From JBKPNJ01 sp963695705 (GTDB taxonomy: Bacteria > Actinomycetota > Actinomycetes > Propionibacteriales > Nocardioidaceae), in NCBI GenBank assembly GCA_963695705.1, contig CAVOHB010000010.1:310001-374000 (forward strand): a stretch of DNA of 64,000 bases, written 5' to 3'. Position numbers and translations under genes: made by a program. Shown here one piece after another: positions 43,243-52,627 of this stretch. The notes beneath the pieces were generated by a model. It did no database searches. It had not been told where the DNA came from and saw only the letters and a list, made by a program, of their open reading frames with translations. Each line of letters starts with the position of its first letter. Positions within the stretch are counted from its first letter, which is position 1.

Positions 43243-44648
43243 CCGAGCTGGTGTGCTGCGTCGACTTCGGGTCGACGTTCACCAAGGCCGCACTCGTTGA
43301 TGTGGGCTCGGCGGCTCTCGTCGCGACCGCCAGCCACCCGACCACGCTCGACTCCGACGTCCTCGACGGATGGGAACGGTGCCGGGCGCTGCTGGCCGAC
43401 GTGGACGCCCGGGCTCGGACGGCCCCGGTGCTCGCGTGCTCGTCGGCGGGCGGCGGCCTGCGGATCGCCGTGGTGGGCAACGAGCAGCTGGTGACTGCCG
43501 AGGCCGGTCGGCGGGTGGCGCTGAGCAGTGGTGGCCGCGTTGTGCATGTGGCCCACGGAATGCTGGACGCGCCCGGCGTCGAGCTGCTCCGGGGAGCCCG
43601 CCCCGACGTGGTGCTGCTCGTCGGTGGCACCGACGGGGGCAACGCGGAGGTCCTGCTCGGGTGTGCCGCGGCGCTGGCCGATGCCGGCTGGGGCGGTGCG
43701 GTCGTGCTGGCCGGCAACGTCGAGGCGCAGGCCCGCATCGGCGATCTCTTCGGCGCCAGCGGCACCCCCCACGTCGTGACCGACAACGTTGTGCCGCGCA
43801 TCGGCGTGCTGCGGCCCGAACCTGCGCGGCTGGCGATCCGCGAGATGTTCCTCAAGCACGTGATCGGCGGAAAGCACCTGTCGAAGCGTTCCGACTTCGT
43901 GGCGATGGTACGAGGGGCGACGCCGGACGTGGTCCTCACCGCGGTCGAGCTGCTCGCGCACGGCCCCGACCCTGACCATCCCGGCGTGGGTGACGTGGTG
44001 GTGGTCGATGTGGGCGGCGCGACCACCGACGTGCACTCGGTCGTCGAGATCGACGACCTGCACGACGACGTGGCCGGTGACGGCTCCGAGCAAGCCCGCG
44101 GACTGGCGCGTGAGGTAGTGGCCCCGGTCGCCGTCAGCCGCACGGTCGAGGCAGACCTGGGGATGCGCTGGAGCGCGGTCGCCACGGTCGAGGCCGGTGC
44201 GGCGTCCGGGATGGTCGAGGGCCCGGATGTCGCGTCGCTGCTGGCCTCCGCCCGCCGGCGCCGGCCCTCGTATGTGCCGACCAGCGACGAGGACAGAACC
44301 GTCGACGGACGGCTCGCCACGATCGCCGTCGCCACCGCGCTGCGACGCCACGCCGGTCGCCAGCAAGTGACGTTCGGCCCGGATGGGAGGCTGGTCGAGC
44401 GCTCCGGCAAGGACCTGCGGGGGGTTGGCCTGCTGGTCGGCTCTGGGGGAGTGCTGCGCCACAATGGCCCCGACTTCGGCCTGGACGTGCTCCGTCGCTC
44501 GAGCAGCAGTGACGTGGCCGCGGGGTGGATGCTGCCGCCGGATCCGCGGGTCACGATCGACCGTGAGTACGTGATGGCAGCGGCCGGTTTGCTCGCGGAC
44601 GACCATCCGCTGGCGGCTTATGCGCTACTTTGCACTGTCTTGCCGTGA
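43239..44648 (+). CDS. glutamate mutase L-like ASKHA ATPase (GlmL/MutL family)
   Basis: 469 residues. VCCVDFGSTFTKAALVDV at residues 5-22 and VVVVDVGGATTDVHSVV near 253-269 are the phosphate-binding loops of an actin-like ATPase. ACSSAGGGLRIAVVGNEQLV, LLVGGTDGGNAEVLL and EADLGMRWSA match the GlmL family, encoded with B12-dependent glutamate mutase in clostridia and thought to reactivate it. No mutase subunits are in this window, so it may serve another B12 enzyme or have drifted in function. GTG start overlaps the metB stop (GTGA). Confidence 0.85.
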   Translation: MTELVCCVDFGSTFTKAALVDVGSAALVATASHPTTLDSDVLDGWERCRALLADVDARARTAPVLACSSAGGGLRIAVVGNEQLVTAEAGRRVALSSGGRVVHVAHGMLDAPGVELLRGARPDVVLLVGGTDGGNAEVLLGCAAALADAGWGGAVVLAGNVEAQARIGDLFGASGTPHVVTDNVVPRIGVLRPEPARLAIREMFLKHVIGGKHLSKRSDFVAMVRGATPDVVLTAVELLAHGPDPDHPGVGDVVVVDVGGATTDVHSVVEIDDLHDDVAGDGSEQARGLAREVVAPVAVSRTVEADLGMRWSAVATVEAGAASGMVEGPDVASLLASARRRRPSYVPTSDEDRTVDGRLATIAVATALRRHAGRQQVTFGPDGRLVERSGKDLRGVGLLVGSGGVLRHNGPDFGLDVLRRSSSSDVAAGWMLPPDPRVTIDREYVMAAAGLLADDHPLAAYALLCTVLP

Positions 44649-44657
44649 GGAGGCAGT

Positions 44658-45914
44658 GTGTCAAGAGTCGGGGACTGGGTTGATCGCGTACGGGGGCGTG
44701 CGCGACGCGACGAGATGGGGGTCGACGACGGCGAGGGGGTGGTCGCGGCGCCCGAGCGTCGCGTCGCGGCGGCGGCGCGCTTACCAGAGCCCGCTGACCA
44801 CCGCCCCGTCCCGCGGCAGGCACCGGAGACGGTCGAGCAGCGCCGGGTGACGGTGCCGCACGGCGTGGAGATCGCCACCGCCTGGTCGTGGCGGTTCGTC
44901 ATCATCGTTCTCGCGATGTACTTCATCGTCCGCGCCATCGACTTCTTCGAGGTGGTCCTCGTCCCGGTCGTGGTGGCCGTCTTCCTCGCGGCACTGGTGG
45001 TGCCGGCCGTCGAGCTGCTTCAGCGCTTCATGCCGCGCGGGTTGGCGGCCGGCCTCGTGGTGATCGCGCTGATCGCCTTCGTCGTCGGGCTGCTGGTCCT
45101 GGTGGGCCAGCAGATCGGTTCCGGTGTCGACGATCTCGCGGCGCAGGTGTCCGACGGCATCGGCAAGATCCAGGACTGGCTGCAGACCGGACCCTTGCAC
45201 CTGACCCAGTCCCAGCTTGACGACGCTCTGGCGAAGGCCCGCGCCACGGTCTCCTCGGGCAATACCAACCTCGCGACCCGGGTCGCCTCGGTCGGCGCAA
45301 CGCTGGGACACGTCGTCGCGGGAGTGTTCATCGCGCTGTTCTCGACGTACTTCTTCCTCTACCAGGGCGGGCAGATCTGGTCCTGGATCGTCGGGCTCTT
45401 CCCGACGGCGGCTCGCCGCAAGGCGGACGGCTCCGGCCGGGCGGCCTGGGTGTCGCTGACCTCGTTCGTCCGCGCCACCGTCATCGTCGCGTTCACCGAC
45501 GCGGTTGGCATCACTCTGGTCGCTGTCGTGCTGCGCGTGCCGCTCGCCTTCCCCATCGGGGTGTTGGTCTTCCTCGGGTCGTTCGTACCGGTGGTCGGAG
45601 CCACCGTCTCGGGATCGGTAGCCGTCCTCGTGGCACTCGTAGCGCATGGCCCGCTCGCCGCGCTTCTCATGCTCGCCGGTGTGATCGGCGTGCAACAGCT
45701 CGAGGCGCACGTGCTGCAGCCGTTCCTGCTCGGCCGCGCCGTCAGCCTGCACCCGCTCGCCGTGATCCTCGCGATCGCCGCCGGGGTTCTCGCGGCGGGG
45801 ATAGTCGGTGCCCTCGTCGCGGTCCCGCTCGTGGCGGTCCTCAACACCGTGGTGAAGTACCTGTCCGCGCCCGAGCCCGACGAACAGGTCGGCCTCGAGG
45901 CGGCGCCGGGCTGA
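44658..45914 (+). CDS. AI-2E family transporter
   Basis: 418 residues. About 75 soluble N-terminal residues precede eight predicted membrane helices. The long hydrophilic segment between helices 3 and 4 (about 150-215) and the C-terminal block VGVQQLEAHVLQPFLLGRAV / LHPLAVILAIAAGVLAAGIV are the family hallmarks (PerM/TqsA). Members export small molecules or act as Na+/H+ antiporters; the substrate cannot be predicted. Starts nine bases after the GlmL-like gene, probably the same transcript. Confidence 0.9.
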   Translation: MSRVGDWVDRVRGRARRDEMGVDDGEGVVAAPERRVAAAARLPEPADHRPVPRQAPETVEQRRVTVPHGVEIATAWSWRFVIIVLAMYFIVRAIDFFEVVLVPVVVAVFLAALVVPAVELLQRFMPRGLAAGLVVIALIAFVVGLLVLVGQQIGSGVDDLAAQVSDGIGKIQDWLQTGPLHLTQSQLDDALAKARATVSSGNTNLATRVASVGATLGHVVAGVFIALFSTYFFLYQGGQIWSWIVGLFPTAARRKADGSGRAAWVSLTSFVRATVIVAFTDAVGITLVAVVLRVPLAFPIGVLVFLGSFVPVVGATVSGSVAVLVALVAHGPLAALLMLAGVIGVQQLEAHVLQPFLLGRAVSLHPLAVILAIAAGVLAAGIVGALVAVPLVAVLNTVVKYLSAPEPDEQVGLEAAPG

Positions 45915-45929
45915 ACCGCGACGAAGCGA

Positions 45930-47516
45930 TCAGTGCGCCGACGACATCGCGTCGGCGTCCACGTCCGCCCGCTGCCGGCTCGAGTCGGTCTGTTCGTCGC
46001 GAGCCCGCAGTGGCTTCTCCGGAAGGAAGAAGGAGACCGCGAGCGCCACCAGCACGATCGGCACCGCCACCATGAACACGTCGCTCAACGCGGAGTTGAA
46101 CGCCGTCACGATCACGGTGTGCTCAGGGCCGTGCAGCGACTGGATCTTCTGAACGTTGTTCGCGATGTTGCCTCCCGTCGAAGACGTGGCCGCGGCCGGG
46201 AGGTAATGGGTCAGTCGGCTCGTCATGATCGCCCCGAACAGCGCAGCTCCGAACGCGCCCCCCATGCTGCGGAAGAACATCACCGAGCTGGTGGCCGTGC
46301 CCATGTGCTTGCGGCTGACAGAGTTCTGCACGACCGTGACCATCACCTGCATGGTGAAGCCCAGGCCGGCGCCGAGCAGCCACATCACCAGCCCTGCCTG
46401 CCAGTACGGCGTCCCGACATTGAGACGGGACAACAGCAGCATCGACACCGTCACGGTCGCCGCACCCAGGATCGGGAACGGCCGGTAACGCCCGGTGCGC
46501 GACATGATCTGGCCCGAGCTGATCGAGGTCGAGAAGATCCCCACCACCAAGGGCAGGAGCGCCAGCCCGGACTGTGTCGGACCCATGCCGTCGACCACCT
46601 GGAGATACAGCGGCAGGAAGACCAGCGACCCGAACATCGCCACACCGATGATGAACACGAAGATGCTCGCGATGGAGAAGATGCGGTCGGCGAACAGCTC
46701 CATCGGGATGATCGGTTCGGTGGCCCTCAGCTCGACGAAGACGAAGAAGACAGTGAAGAAGACGCCCAGAACGATGAGGGCGACAGACGTCGCGGAGAAC
46801 CAGCCGAGGTCGGGGCCGGCCCATGCGGTGAACAACAGGAACGACGTCACGGCGGTGACCACCGAGGCGGCACCGAGGTAGTCGATCTTGTGCTCACGGC
46901 GCACGACGGGGATCTTCAGCGCCGAGGACGTGACCGCCAGGGCGACAAGCCCGATCGGCACATTGATGAAGAAGATCCATCGCCACCCCGGACCGTCGGT
47001 GAAGAATCCGCCGAGCACCGGGCCCAGCACGCTCGAGGTGCCGAAGACGGCGGCGAAGTACCCCTGGTATCGACCCCGCTCACGCGGCGGGATGATGTCG
47101 CCGATCACGGCGAGTGCGAGCGCCATCAGGCCGCCGCCCCCGAGTCCCTGGATCGCCCGCGAGGAGATCAGCTGGGTCATGTTCTGGGCGAACCCGCTGA
47201 ACAGCGACCCGATCAGGAACGTGACGATCGCCGCCTGGAAGATCAGCCGGCGACCGTAGAGGTCGGAGATCTTGCCCCACAGCGGCGTTGAAGCCGTCGA
47301 GGTCAGGAGATATGCGGTGACGACCCACGACATCTCGCTGAGACCGCCGAGGTCGGAGACGACACGCGGCAGTGCGGTTCCGACGATGCTCATGTCCAGC
47401 GCCGCGAGGAACATCCCCGCCATCAGACCGCCGAGCACCACCAGAATCTGCCGGTGGCTCAGGTAGCCGGACTCCTGCGTCGGTTCCACCGAGGTCGCCT
47501 CGGACGTGCTGCTCAT
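45930..47516 (-). CDS. MFS multidrug transporter, DHA2 (EmrB/QacA) family
   Basis: 528 residues with 14 predicted helices. Family motifs: LDMSIVGTALPRVVSDLGGL near 40-60, WVVTAYLLTSTASTPLWGKISDLYGRR-type motif A, QGLGGGGLMALALAVIGDII, and GRYQGYFAAVFGTSSVLGPV with motif C. The hydrophilic C terminus is short. Its ATG overlaps the MarR stop (ATGA), so the exporter and repressor form one leftward unit. Drug efflux is likely; the substrate is unknown. Confidence 0.93.
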   Translation of the reverse strand: MSSTSEATSVEPTQESGYLSHRQILVVLGGLMAGMFLAALDMSIVGTALPRVVSDLGGLSEMSWVVTAYLLTSTASTPLWGKISDLYGRRLIFQAAIVTFLIGSLFSGFAQNMTQLISSRAIQGLGGGGLMALALAVIGDIIPPRERGRYQGYFAAVFGTSSVLGPVLGGFFTDGPGWRWIFFINVPIGLVALAVTSSALKIPVVRREHKIDYLGAASVVTAVTSFLLFTAWAGPDLGWFSATSVALIVLGVFFTVFFVFVELRATEPIIPMELFADRIFSIASIFVFIIGVAMFGSLVFLPLYLQVVDGMGPTQSGLALLPLVVGIFSTSISSGQIMSRTGRYRPFPILGAATVTVSMLLLSRLNVGTPYWQAGLVMWLLGAGLGFTMQVMVTVVQNSVSRKHMGTATSSVMFFRSMGGAFGAALFGAIMTSRLTHYLPAAATSSTGGNIANNVQKIQSLHGPEHTVIVTAFNSALSDVFMVAVPIVLVALAVSFFLPEKPLRARDEQTDSSRQRADVDADAMSSAH

Positions 47517-47977
47517 ACCTTCTCCAGTTCATTGGCTATCGCCAGGTCCCTGACGAGGTGGGTCAGGAGGGCTTTCAAGTTTTCGCGGTCCGTGTCGTCC
47601 CAGGTCGAGAGCATGTCGCGGATCCGGTTGCGCCGGCGCTCCATCGCCTCGGCCAGGGCGCGCTGACCGTCCGCAGAGAGCGTCACACGTGAGGCCCGTC
47701 GGTCGTCCGGATCCTCCGAACGCAACAGGAACCCCCGCTCCTCCAGCTGTCGCGCCTGACGGCTCACCGTCGACGCGTCCAGCCTGGTTCGCCCGGCCAG
47801 GTCGGACAGGCGTACGGACCCCGAGCACTGCAGCGTGAAGAGCAGCGGGATGGCGGCGGCGTCGATCTCGTCGTCGCGGTGCCGCATCTTGATCCGGCGC
47901 CCGACCTGCATCATGGCCAGCATGACCGCGTCCTCGGGGGTCTCCGGCGTGGTCAGGCCGTCCAGGTTTACTTGCAT
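47513..47977 (-). CDS. MarR-family transcriptional regulator
   Basis: 154 residues from the ATG at 47977; start codons further upstream (47988 ATG, 48013 TTG) lie inside the operator and are less likely. Winged helix: SVRLSDLAGRTRLDASTVSRQARQLEERGFLLR, then the wing SEDPDDRRASRVTLSADGQ. The ends form the dimer helices. First gene of a two-gene unit with the MFS exporter and probably its repressor, responding to an exported compound. A perfect palindrome lies immediately upstream. Confidence 0.92.
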   Translation of the reverse strand: MQVNLDGLTTPETPEDAVMLAMMQVGRRIKMRHRDDEIDAAAIPLLFTLQCSGSVRLSDLAGRTRLDASTVSRQARQLEERGFLLRSEDPDDRRASRVTLSADGQRALAEAMERRRNRIRDMLSTWDDTDRENLKALLTHLVRDLAIANELEKV

Positions 47978-47985
47978 GGCACAAG

Positions 47986-48003
47986 CATGCATCAAGATGC
48001 ATG
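47986..48003. promoter_or_regulatory. palindromic operator of the MarR-MFS unit
   Basis: CATGCATC-AA-GATGCATG is a perfect inverted repeat with 8-base arms. It begins nine bases upstream of the MarR start codon. A 10-base direct repeat GCATGGCACA occurs beside and within it (47974-47983 and 47999-48008). TAATAA on the minus strand at about 48015-48020 may be the -10. Size and place fit MarR autorepression. Confidence 0.65.
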
Positions 48004-48123
48004 GCACACGCAAGTTATTAGCCGAACCGTCTCGCTACGCGGTCAGCCCGCTACCGAGATGGCACCAACATGGGCCTGCATGTGCTCTTCTGGGCCACCA
48101 CCCTGGCAGTCGAGCCCGGCGTG

Positions 48124-49788
48124 ATGTACAACCACGTGGTGACGAATTCGCCGCTCGTGCTCGGACCACTGCTCCGCTACGTCGACGAGACCTCGGCCTC
48201 GATCTGGCTGGAGACCGACGCCAGGGGCGTAGCCACCGTTGCGCTCGACACCGGGCGGAGCATCGACAGCCACACGTTCACGGTGCACGGGCACCACTAC
48301 GCGCTGGTGGACATCGAGGACCTGCCGCCGGGATCCGCGAGCACGTACACGGTGTCGTTCGAGGGGGTGCCGGTATGGCCGCAGCCGGACTCGCCGTTCC
48401 CCGCCAGCACGATCCGGACCATCGACACCCGGGCGCCGTTGCGCCTGACGTTCGGGTCGTGTCGCACATCCGTTCCGCATGATGCCGCCGGAAACCGGGC
48501 GCACGGTGTCGATGTGCTCCGGGCATTCGCGCTCCGGCTGCGGGACTGTGATCCGGCGCAGTGGCCGGCCCTGGTGATGCTGCTCGGTGACCAGGTGTAC
48601 GCGGACGAGACCTCGGACACGATGCGGGAGTTCATCAGGTCCCGTCGCGACATCGAGCAGCCACCGTATGAGGAGCTCAAGGACTACTACGAGTACGCGC
48701 ATCTGTACCGGCTCGCGTGGACCGACCCGGCGAACCGTTGGCTGCTGTCAACGGTACCGACGGCGATGATCTTCGACGACCACGACATCCGCGACGACTG
48801 GAACACGTCGTACACCTGGCGGCAGGACATCCGGAAGCTCCCTTGGTGGCACGACCGCATCGTCGGCGGGCTCGCGTCGTATTGGGTCTACCAGCACATC
48901 GGCAACCTGTCCGCCGCCGAGCGCGCCTCCGACCAGACGCTCGCCGAGGTGCGCAAGATCGGCGCGGAGGGCGATGCGGGCGGTTTTCTCAACAATTTCG
49001 CGGAGACGGCGGACCGAGACCCCGATACGACTCAGTGGAGCTACTCCCGCGAGATCGGCAACAACCGCATCATCATGCTCGACTCGCGGTGCGCCAGGGT
49101 GCTGCGGCCCGGCAGCCGTCAGATGCTCGACGACGACGAGATGTCGTGGTTCGAGGAATTGGCCACCGGAGATGTCGACCACCTCATCATCGGCACCAGC
49201 CTTCCGTTCCTGCTGCCGATGGGGCTTCACCACCTGGAGGCGTGGAACGAGGCCGTCAGCGAAGGCGCCTGGGGGAAGCGGTCGGCGAGGTTCGGTGAGA
49301 AGGTCCGGCAGGCCGCCGACCTCGAGCACTGGGCGGCGTTCCAGCTGTCGTTCCAGCGGGTGGCGCGGATCGTCATTGACGTCGCGCTCGGCAGGCGGGG
49401 CCGGGCGCCCGCCACGGTCGTCTTCCTGTCCGGCGACGTGCACCATTCCTACCTGGCCGAGGTCGAGCTGCCCTCGACCGCGGGGCGGTCACGCCTCCTG
49501 CAGGCGGTCTGTTCACCCATCCGCAACCCGATGCCACGGGCGGGGCGGCTCGGTGCGGCCGCGGCGTCGTACGGACTGGCCTGGCCGATGGGACGGCTCG
49601 TCGCGCGATCCGCTCACGTCCCGGAGCCGCCGTTCCGCTGGCGCATCACGAACGGCCCGTGGTTCGACAACTGCCTTGCCACCATGGAGATCGACGGGCG
49701 CCGCGCGCGGGTCACCTGGGAGTCCGCCGACGCCGACGGTGGGAACGATCCGGAGGTGTCAACCATCGACGCGGTCACGCTGGCCTGA
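48124..49788 (+). CDS. PhoD-like metallophosphatase family protein
   Basis: About 554 residues; the start is uncertain (ATG 48070, ATG 48124 and GTG 48136/48139 are possible) because none has a clear Shine-Dalgarno. The conserved part begins SPLVLGPLLRYVDETSASIW. Metal-binding motifs of the alkaline phosphatase D superfamily: LTFGSCRTS, MLLGDQVYADETSD, MIFDDHDIRDDWN and FLSGDVHHSYLAEV. No signal peptide is seen, unlike classical secreted PhoD, so this is the cytoplasmic or non-Tat subgroup. Divergent from the MarR gene. Confidence 0.87.
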   Translation: MYNHVVTNSPLVLGPLLRYVDETSASIWLETDARGVATVALDTGRSIDSHTFTVHGHHYALVDIEDLPPGSASTYTVSFEGVPVWPQPDSPFPASTIRTIDTRAPLRLTFGSCRTSVPHDAAGNRAHGVDVLRAFALRLRDCDPAQWPALVMLLGDQVYADETSDTMREFIRSRRDIEQPPYEELKDYYEYAHLYRLAWTDPANRWLLSTVPTAMIFDDHDIRDDWNTSYTWRQDIRKLPWWHDRIVGGLASYWVYQHIGNLSAAERASDQTLAEVRKIGAEGDAGGFLNNFAETADRDPDTTQWSYSREIGNNRIIMLDSRCARVLRPGSRQMLDDDEMSWFEELATGDVDHLIIGTSLPFLLPMGLHHLEAWNEAVSEGAWGKRSARFGEKVRQAADLEHWAAFQLSFQRVARIVIDVALGRRGRAPATVVFLSGDVHHSYLAEVELPSTAGRSRLLQAVCSPIRNPMPRAGRLGAAAASYGLAWPMGRLVARSAHVPEPPFRWRITNGPWFDNCLATMEIDGRRARVTWESADADGGNDPEVSTIDAVTLA

Positions 49789-49796
49789 CGAAGTTC

Positions 49797-49802
49797 TAGG
49801 CT
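49797..49802 (+). promoter_or_regulatory. -10 element of ilvA, probably leaderless
   Basis: TAGGCT ends six bases before the ATG at 49809. The -35 is not clear; the spacing matches that before cbs, metB and yyaL in this window. Confidence 0.45.
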
Positions 49803-49808
49803 CGGGCC

Positions 49809-51051
49809 ATGCGGACCGACGAGGGCGTCGCGCGGGTGACGCTGGCCGACATCGAAGCGGCGGCCAAGCTCCTGGACGGTGTCATCAAGGTCACGCCGAT
49901 GGAGAGCTCCCGATGGCTGTCGGACACCATCGGCGGACCCGCGTACCTGAAGTGCGAGAACCTCCAACGCTGCGGGTCGTTCAAGATCCGCGGCGCGTAT
50001 GTCCGCATGTCGCGGCTCACCGGGGCCGAGCGCCGCGCGGGTGTGGTCGCTGCCAGCGCGGGCAACCACGCTCAGGGCGTGGCCCTCGCGGCGTCGCTGC
50101 TCGGGATCCACGCCACCGTCTTCATGCCGCACGGTGCGCCGATCCCGAAGGAGAAAGCGACTCGCGGGTACGGCGCCGACATCCGATTCGTCGGTGACAA
50201 CCTCGACCAGGCGCTGGTGGCAGCGAGGGAGTTCCAGGAGGAGACCGGCGCCGTGCTCATCCACCCCTACGACCACGAGGACATCGTTCTCCGGGCAGGG
50301 AACGCTCGGCTTGGAGGTCGCGACCCAGTGTCGTGACGTCAAGACCGTCGTCATCGCGACCGGCGGTGGGGGCCTGACCGCGGGGTCGGCGATTGCGCTG
50401 AAGGCTCTGTGCCCCGGCGTCCGGGTCATCGGTGTCCAAGCGGAGACGGCGGCCGCCTACCCCGCGTCGCTCGCGGCCGGCCGGCCGATCCAGGTGGCGG
50501 AGATGGCCACGATGGCCGACGGGATCGCGGTCGGTCTGCCAGGAGTGATCCCGTTTGCCGCGATCCAGCAGAACGTGGACGAGATGAGGACCGTGTCCGA
50601 GGAGTCGCTCTCGACCGCTCTGCTGCTGCTGCTCGAGCGGGCCAAGCTGGTCGTGGAGCCGGCCGGCGCCGCGGCTGTCGCAGCGTTACTGGACGCGCCG
50701 AGGGACTTCGAGCCACCGGTGGTGGCCGTGCTCTCGGGTGGAAACGTCGATCCGCTGCTGCTGATGCGGATCGTGCGGCACGGACTCGCCGCCGCCGGCC
50801 GGTACCTCTCCTTCCGGGCCCGCATCCCTGACCGTCCCGGCGCCCTGGCCCGGCTGCTGACCCAGTTGGGGGACCTTCAAGTCAACGTCCTCGATGTCGT
50901 CCATTCGCGCACATCTGCCGAGCTGCACCTGGACGAGGTTGAAGTCGAGCTGCAGGTCGAGACACGCGGCGCTCCCCATGCCGAGGAGGTGATCGAGAAG
51001 TTGCGGGAAGCGGGCTATCCGTTGTCATTCTTGAACGAGAACTTTAAATAA
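49809..51051 (+). pseudogene. ilvA: threonine ammonia-lyase, frameshifted
   Basis: Deaminates threonine to 2-oxobutyrate, the first step to isoleucine. The first frame (ATG 49809) contains the PLP Lys in CGSFKIRGAYVRM, SAGNHAQGVALAAS and HPYDHEDIV, then runs into a stop at 50334-50336. The expected GQGTLGLEVATQC continues one frame over from about 50293, through VIATGGGGLTAGSAIALKAL and a C-terminal ACT domain (ARIPDRPGALARLLTQLGDL), to 51051. One extra base near 50289-50291 explains the break; the restored length is about 413 residues. The catabolic-type layout with an ACT domain is normal for actinobacteria. Confidence 0.9.
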
Positions 51052-51064
51052 TGCGAGATCTTGT

Positions 51065-51093
51065 TTGACTTCTCGTCGCAGCCGCGCACAATA
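51065..51093 (+). promoter_or_regulatory. promoter of the DUF4097 unit, probably leaderless
   Basis: TTGACT (51065-51070), 17-base spacer, ACAATA (51088-51093), close to the sigma-70/SigA consensus and the best promoter in the window. The ATG at 51099 follows after five bases, so the mRNA should start at the initiation codon. Confidence 0.65.
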
Positions 51094-51098
51094 AGGCT

Positions 51099-52133
51099 AT
51101 GACTACCTCATCTCAGAACGACGCGGCCCGGCTCCGCAGGGTGCTGGACGACGTTGCGGCCGGGCGGGTTACCCCGGTCGAGGCCAGCGACCTGCTGGCC
51201 GCCCAGGCGCCGACTGCCACCGCCGGTTCCGGCGCGGGCGTGCGGACCGACGGCCCGGGTGCCACCGGAGCGGCAGAGGCTGCACGGACCACGAACCGTC
51301 CGGCGGATGTCTGGGCAGACGTCAGCGATGCGACCGGCACCGATGGCAGCACCGGCACCCGGCCGGTGAAGGCCCCCGAGGCGACAGGCGTCGGGGATAC
51401 CGGGGTGACCGGCGACAGGGACGCAGAGGGCACCGGCGTCAGCGACGCCAAGGCGGCGAAGGCCGGATCCCCCCGACGCGGTAACGAGGCCGAGGTCGTC
51501 CGAGCCCGCCGAGTGGTGATCCGCGCGGTCGGCCGGCGGGTCAGGGTCATCGGCGAGCCCTCGGTGGCGACCGTCTCCGTCGACGGTGCGCACGTCGTGC
51601 GTCGCGACGGGGCCACGCTCACGGTCACCAGCGAGGGTGAGCTCGGTGCATCGCTTGACGGGTTCACGCTGATGCGGTCCAGGTCCTTCGAGGACGTTCG
51701 TGACTCCCTGCTCGGTTTCGGTCGCGAGCTCGCCGTCCGGGTCAACCCCGACCTGGAGGTCGACGTCGAGGTCACCGCGGGCAGTGTCTCGGTGGAGCGG
51801 GTTCCCAAGCTGTCGCACGTGCGGGTGACTGCCGGGTCGGCCAAGGTGCTCGACGCGGAGGGGCCGCTCGACCTCCTCGTCCAGGCGGGGTCGGCGAAGG
51901 TCGACATCCGGCCGACGACCGGGAGTTCGCGCCTTCGGGTGGAGTCCGGTTCGCTGGACGTGCGGATCGGCTCGGGCGCCCACGTTCGTGTACGCAGCGA
52001 CTCGCAGCTCGGCAAGGTGTCGTGGCAGGGGTCGAGCCATCAGGGCACGGCTGACGAGGTGACGCTCGGCACCGGCGCCGCCACCCTCGACCTCGAGGTC
52101 GTGATGGGGTCGGTCCAGGTCAGGACCGACTGA
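51099..52133 (+). CDS. DUF4097-type beta-helix protein with N-terminal helical motif
   Basis: 344 residues. Residues 10-32 (ARLRRVLDDVAAGRVTPVEASD) form the short helix-turn-helix motif seen at the N terminus of YvlB/LiaX-like proteins. Residues 35-125 are a Thr/Gly/Ala/Asp-rich low-complexity linker. The rest (about 130-344) is a run of short beta strands with turns such as VTAGSVSVERVP, VQAGSAKVDIRP and VESGSLDVRIGSG, the DUF4097 repeat pattern. LiaX homologues sense antimicrobial peptides in enterococci; a role here is inference. First gene of a four-gene unit. Confidence 0.78.
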   Translation: MTTSSQNDAARLRRVLDDVAAGRVTPVEASDLLAAQAPTATAGSGAGVRTDGPGATGAAEAARTTNRPADVWADVSDATGTDGSTGTRPVKAPEATGVGDTGVTGDRDAEGTGVSDAKAAKAGSPRRGNEAEVVRARRVVIRAVGRRVRVIGEPSVATVSVDGAHVVRRDGATLTVTSEGELGASLDGFTLMRSRSFEDVRDSLLGFGRELAVRVNPDLEVDVEVTAGSVSVERVPKLSHVRVTAGSAKVLDAEGPLDLLVQAGSAKVDIRPTTGSSRLRVESGSLDVRIGSGAHVRVRSDSQLGKVSWQGSSHQGTADEVTLGTGAATLDLEVVMGSVQVRTD

Positions 52134-52582
52134 TGCCGGGCATCGGCTTCCACTCCGAACCGTCCGTCACCACCAATCGTCCGCCGCGCGAGTGCCCCGT
52201 GTGCGGGGACCTCCTGTCCGTCACACGTCTGGGCTGTCGCGGCTGCGGGACCGAGCTGTCCGGCCTCTTCGCGGCCTGCTCGTTCTGTGGACTCACCGAC
52301 GTCGAGCGGGACCTGCTCTCGGTCTTCCTGGCATCTCGCGGCAACATGCGGCGGGTCGAGAAGCATCTCGGCGTGAGCTACCCGACGGCCCGCCAGCGCT
52401 TTGCCGACGTACTGGCGAAGCTGGGCATAGCCGAGGACACCCCGGAGGCCGCGGAAGCACCAGGCTCAGGGTCCGGACCCGTCGGCGCAGAACCGCCGAA
52501 CCGTGACCTGGTGCTGGCCCGGCTGGCGGCCGGCGAGATCACCGTCGACGAGGCCGAGCGGCTGCTGCGCGAGCATCAGTAG
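52133..52582 (+). CDS. DUF2089 family zinc-ribbon / HTH protein
   Basis: 149 residues. CPVCGDLLSVTRLGCRGCG is a four-Cys zinc ribbon (about 21-39), and a Cys pair follows in CSFCG. Residues 55-95 (RDLLSVFLASRGNMRRVEKH, LGVSYPTARQRFADVL) are a helix-turn-helix as in DUF2089 proteins. The C terminus (LVLARLAAGEITVDEAERLL) repeats the helical motif found at the N terminus of the preceding DUF4097 protein. The ATG overlaps the preceding stop by one base. Probably a regulator or partner of that protein. Confidence 0.82.
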   Translation: MPGIGFHSEPSVTTNRPPRECPVCGDLLSVTRLGCRGCGTELSGLFAACSFCGLTDVERDLLSVFLASRGNMRRVEKHLGVSYPTARQRFADVLAKLGIAEDTPEAAEAPGSGSGPVGAEPPNRDLVLARLAAGEITVDEAERLLREHQ

Positions 52583-52627
52583 CCGCCCGAGGTCGAACGC
52601 AACAGGCAAGCGAGAGAGGTTGACGGC

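Noticed and set aside
44658..45914. Autoinducer-2 signalling system
   Set aside because: AI-2E family membership alone does not show AI-2 transport; no luxS or lsr genes are present.
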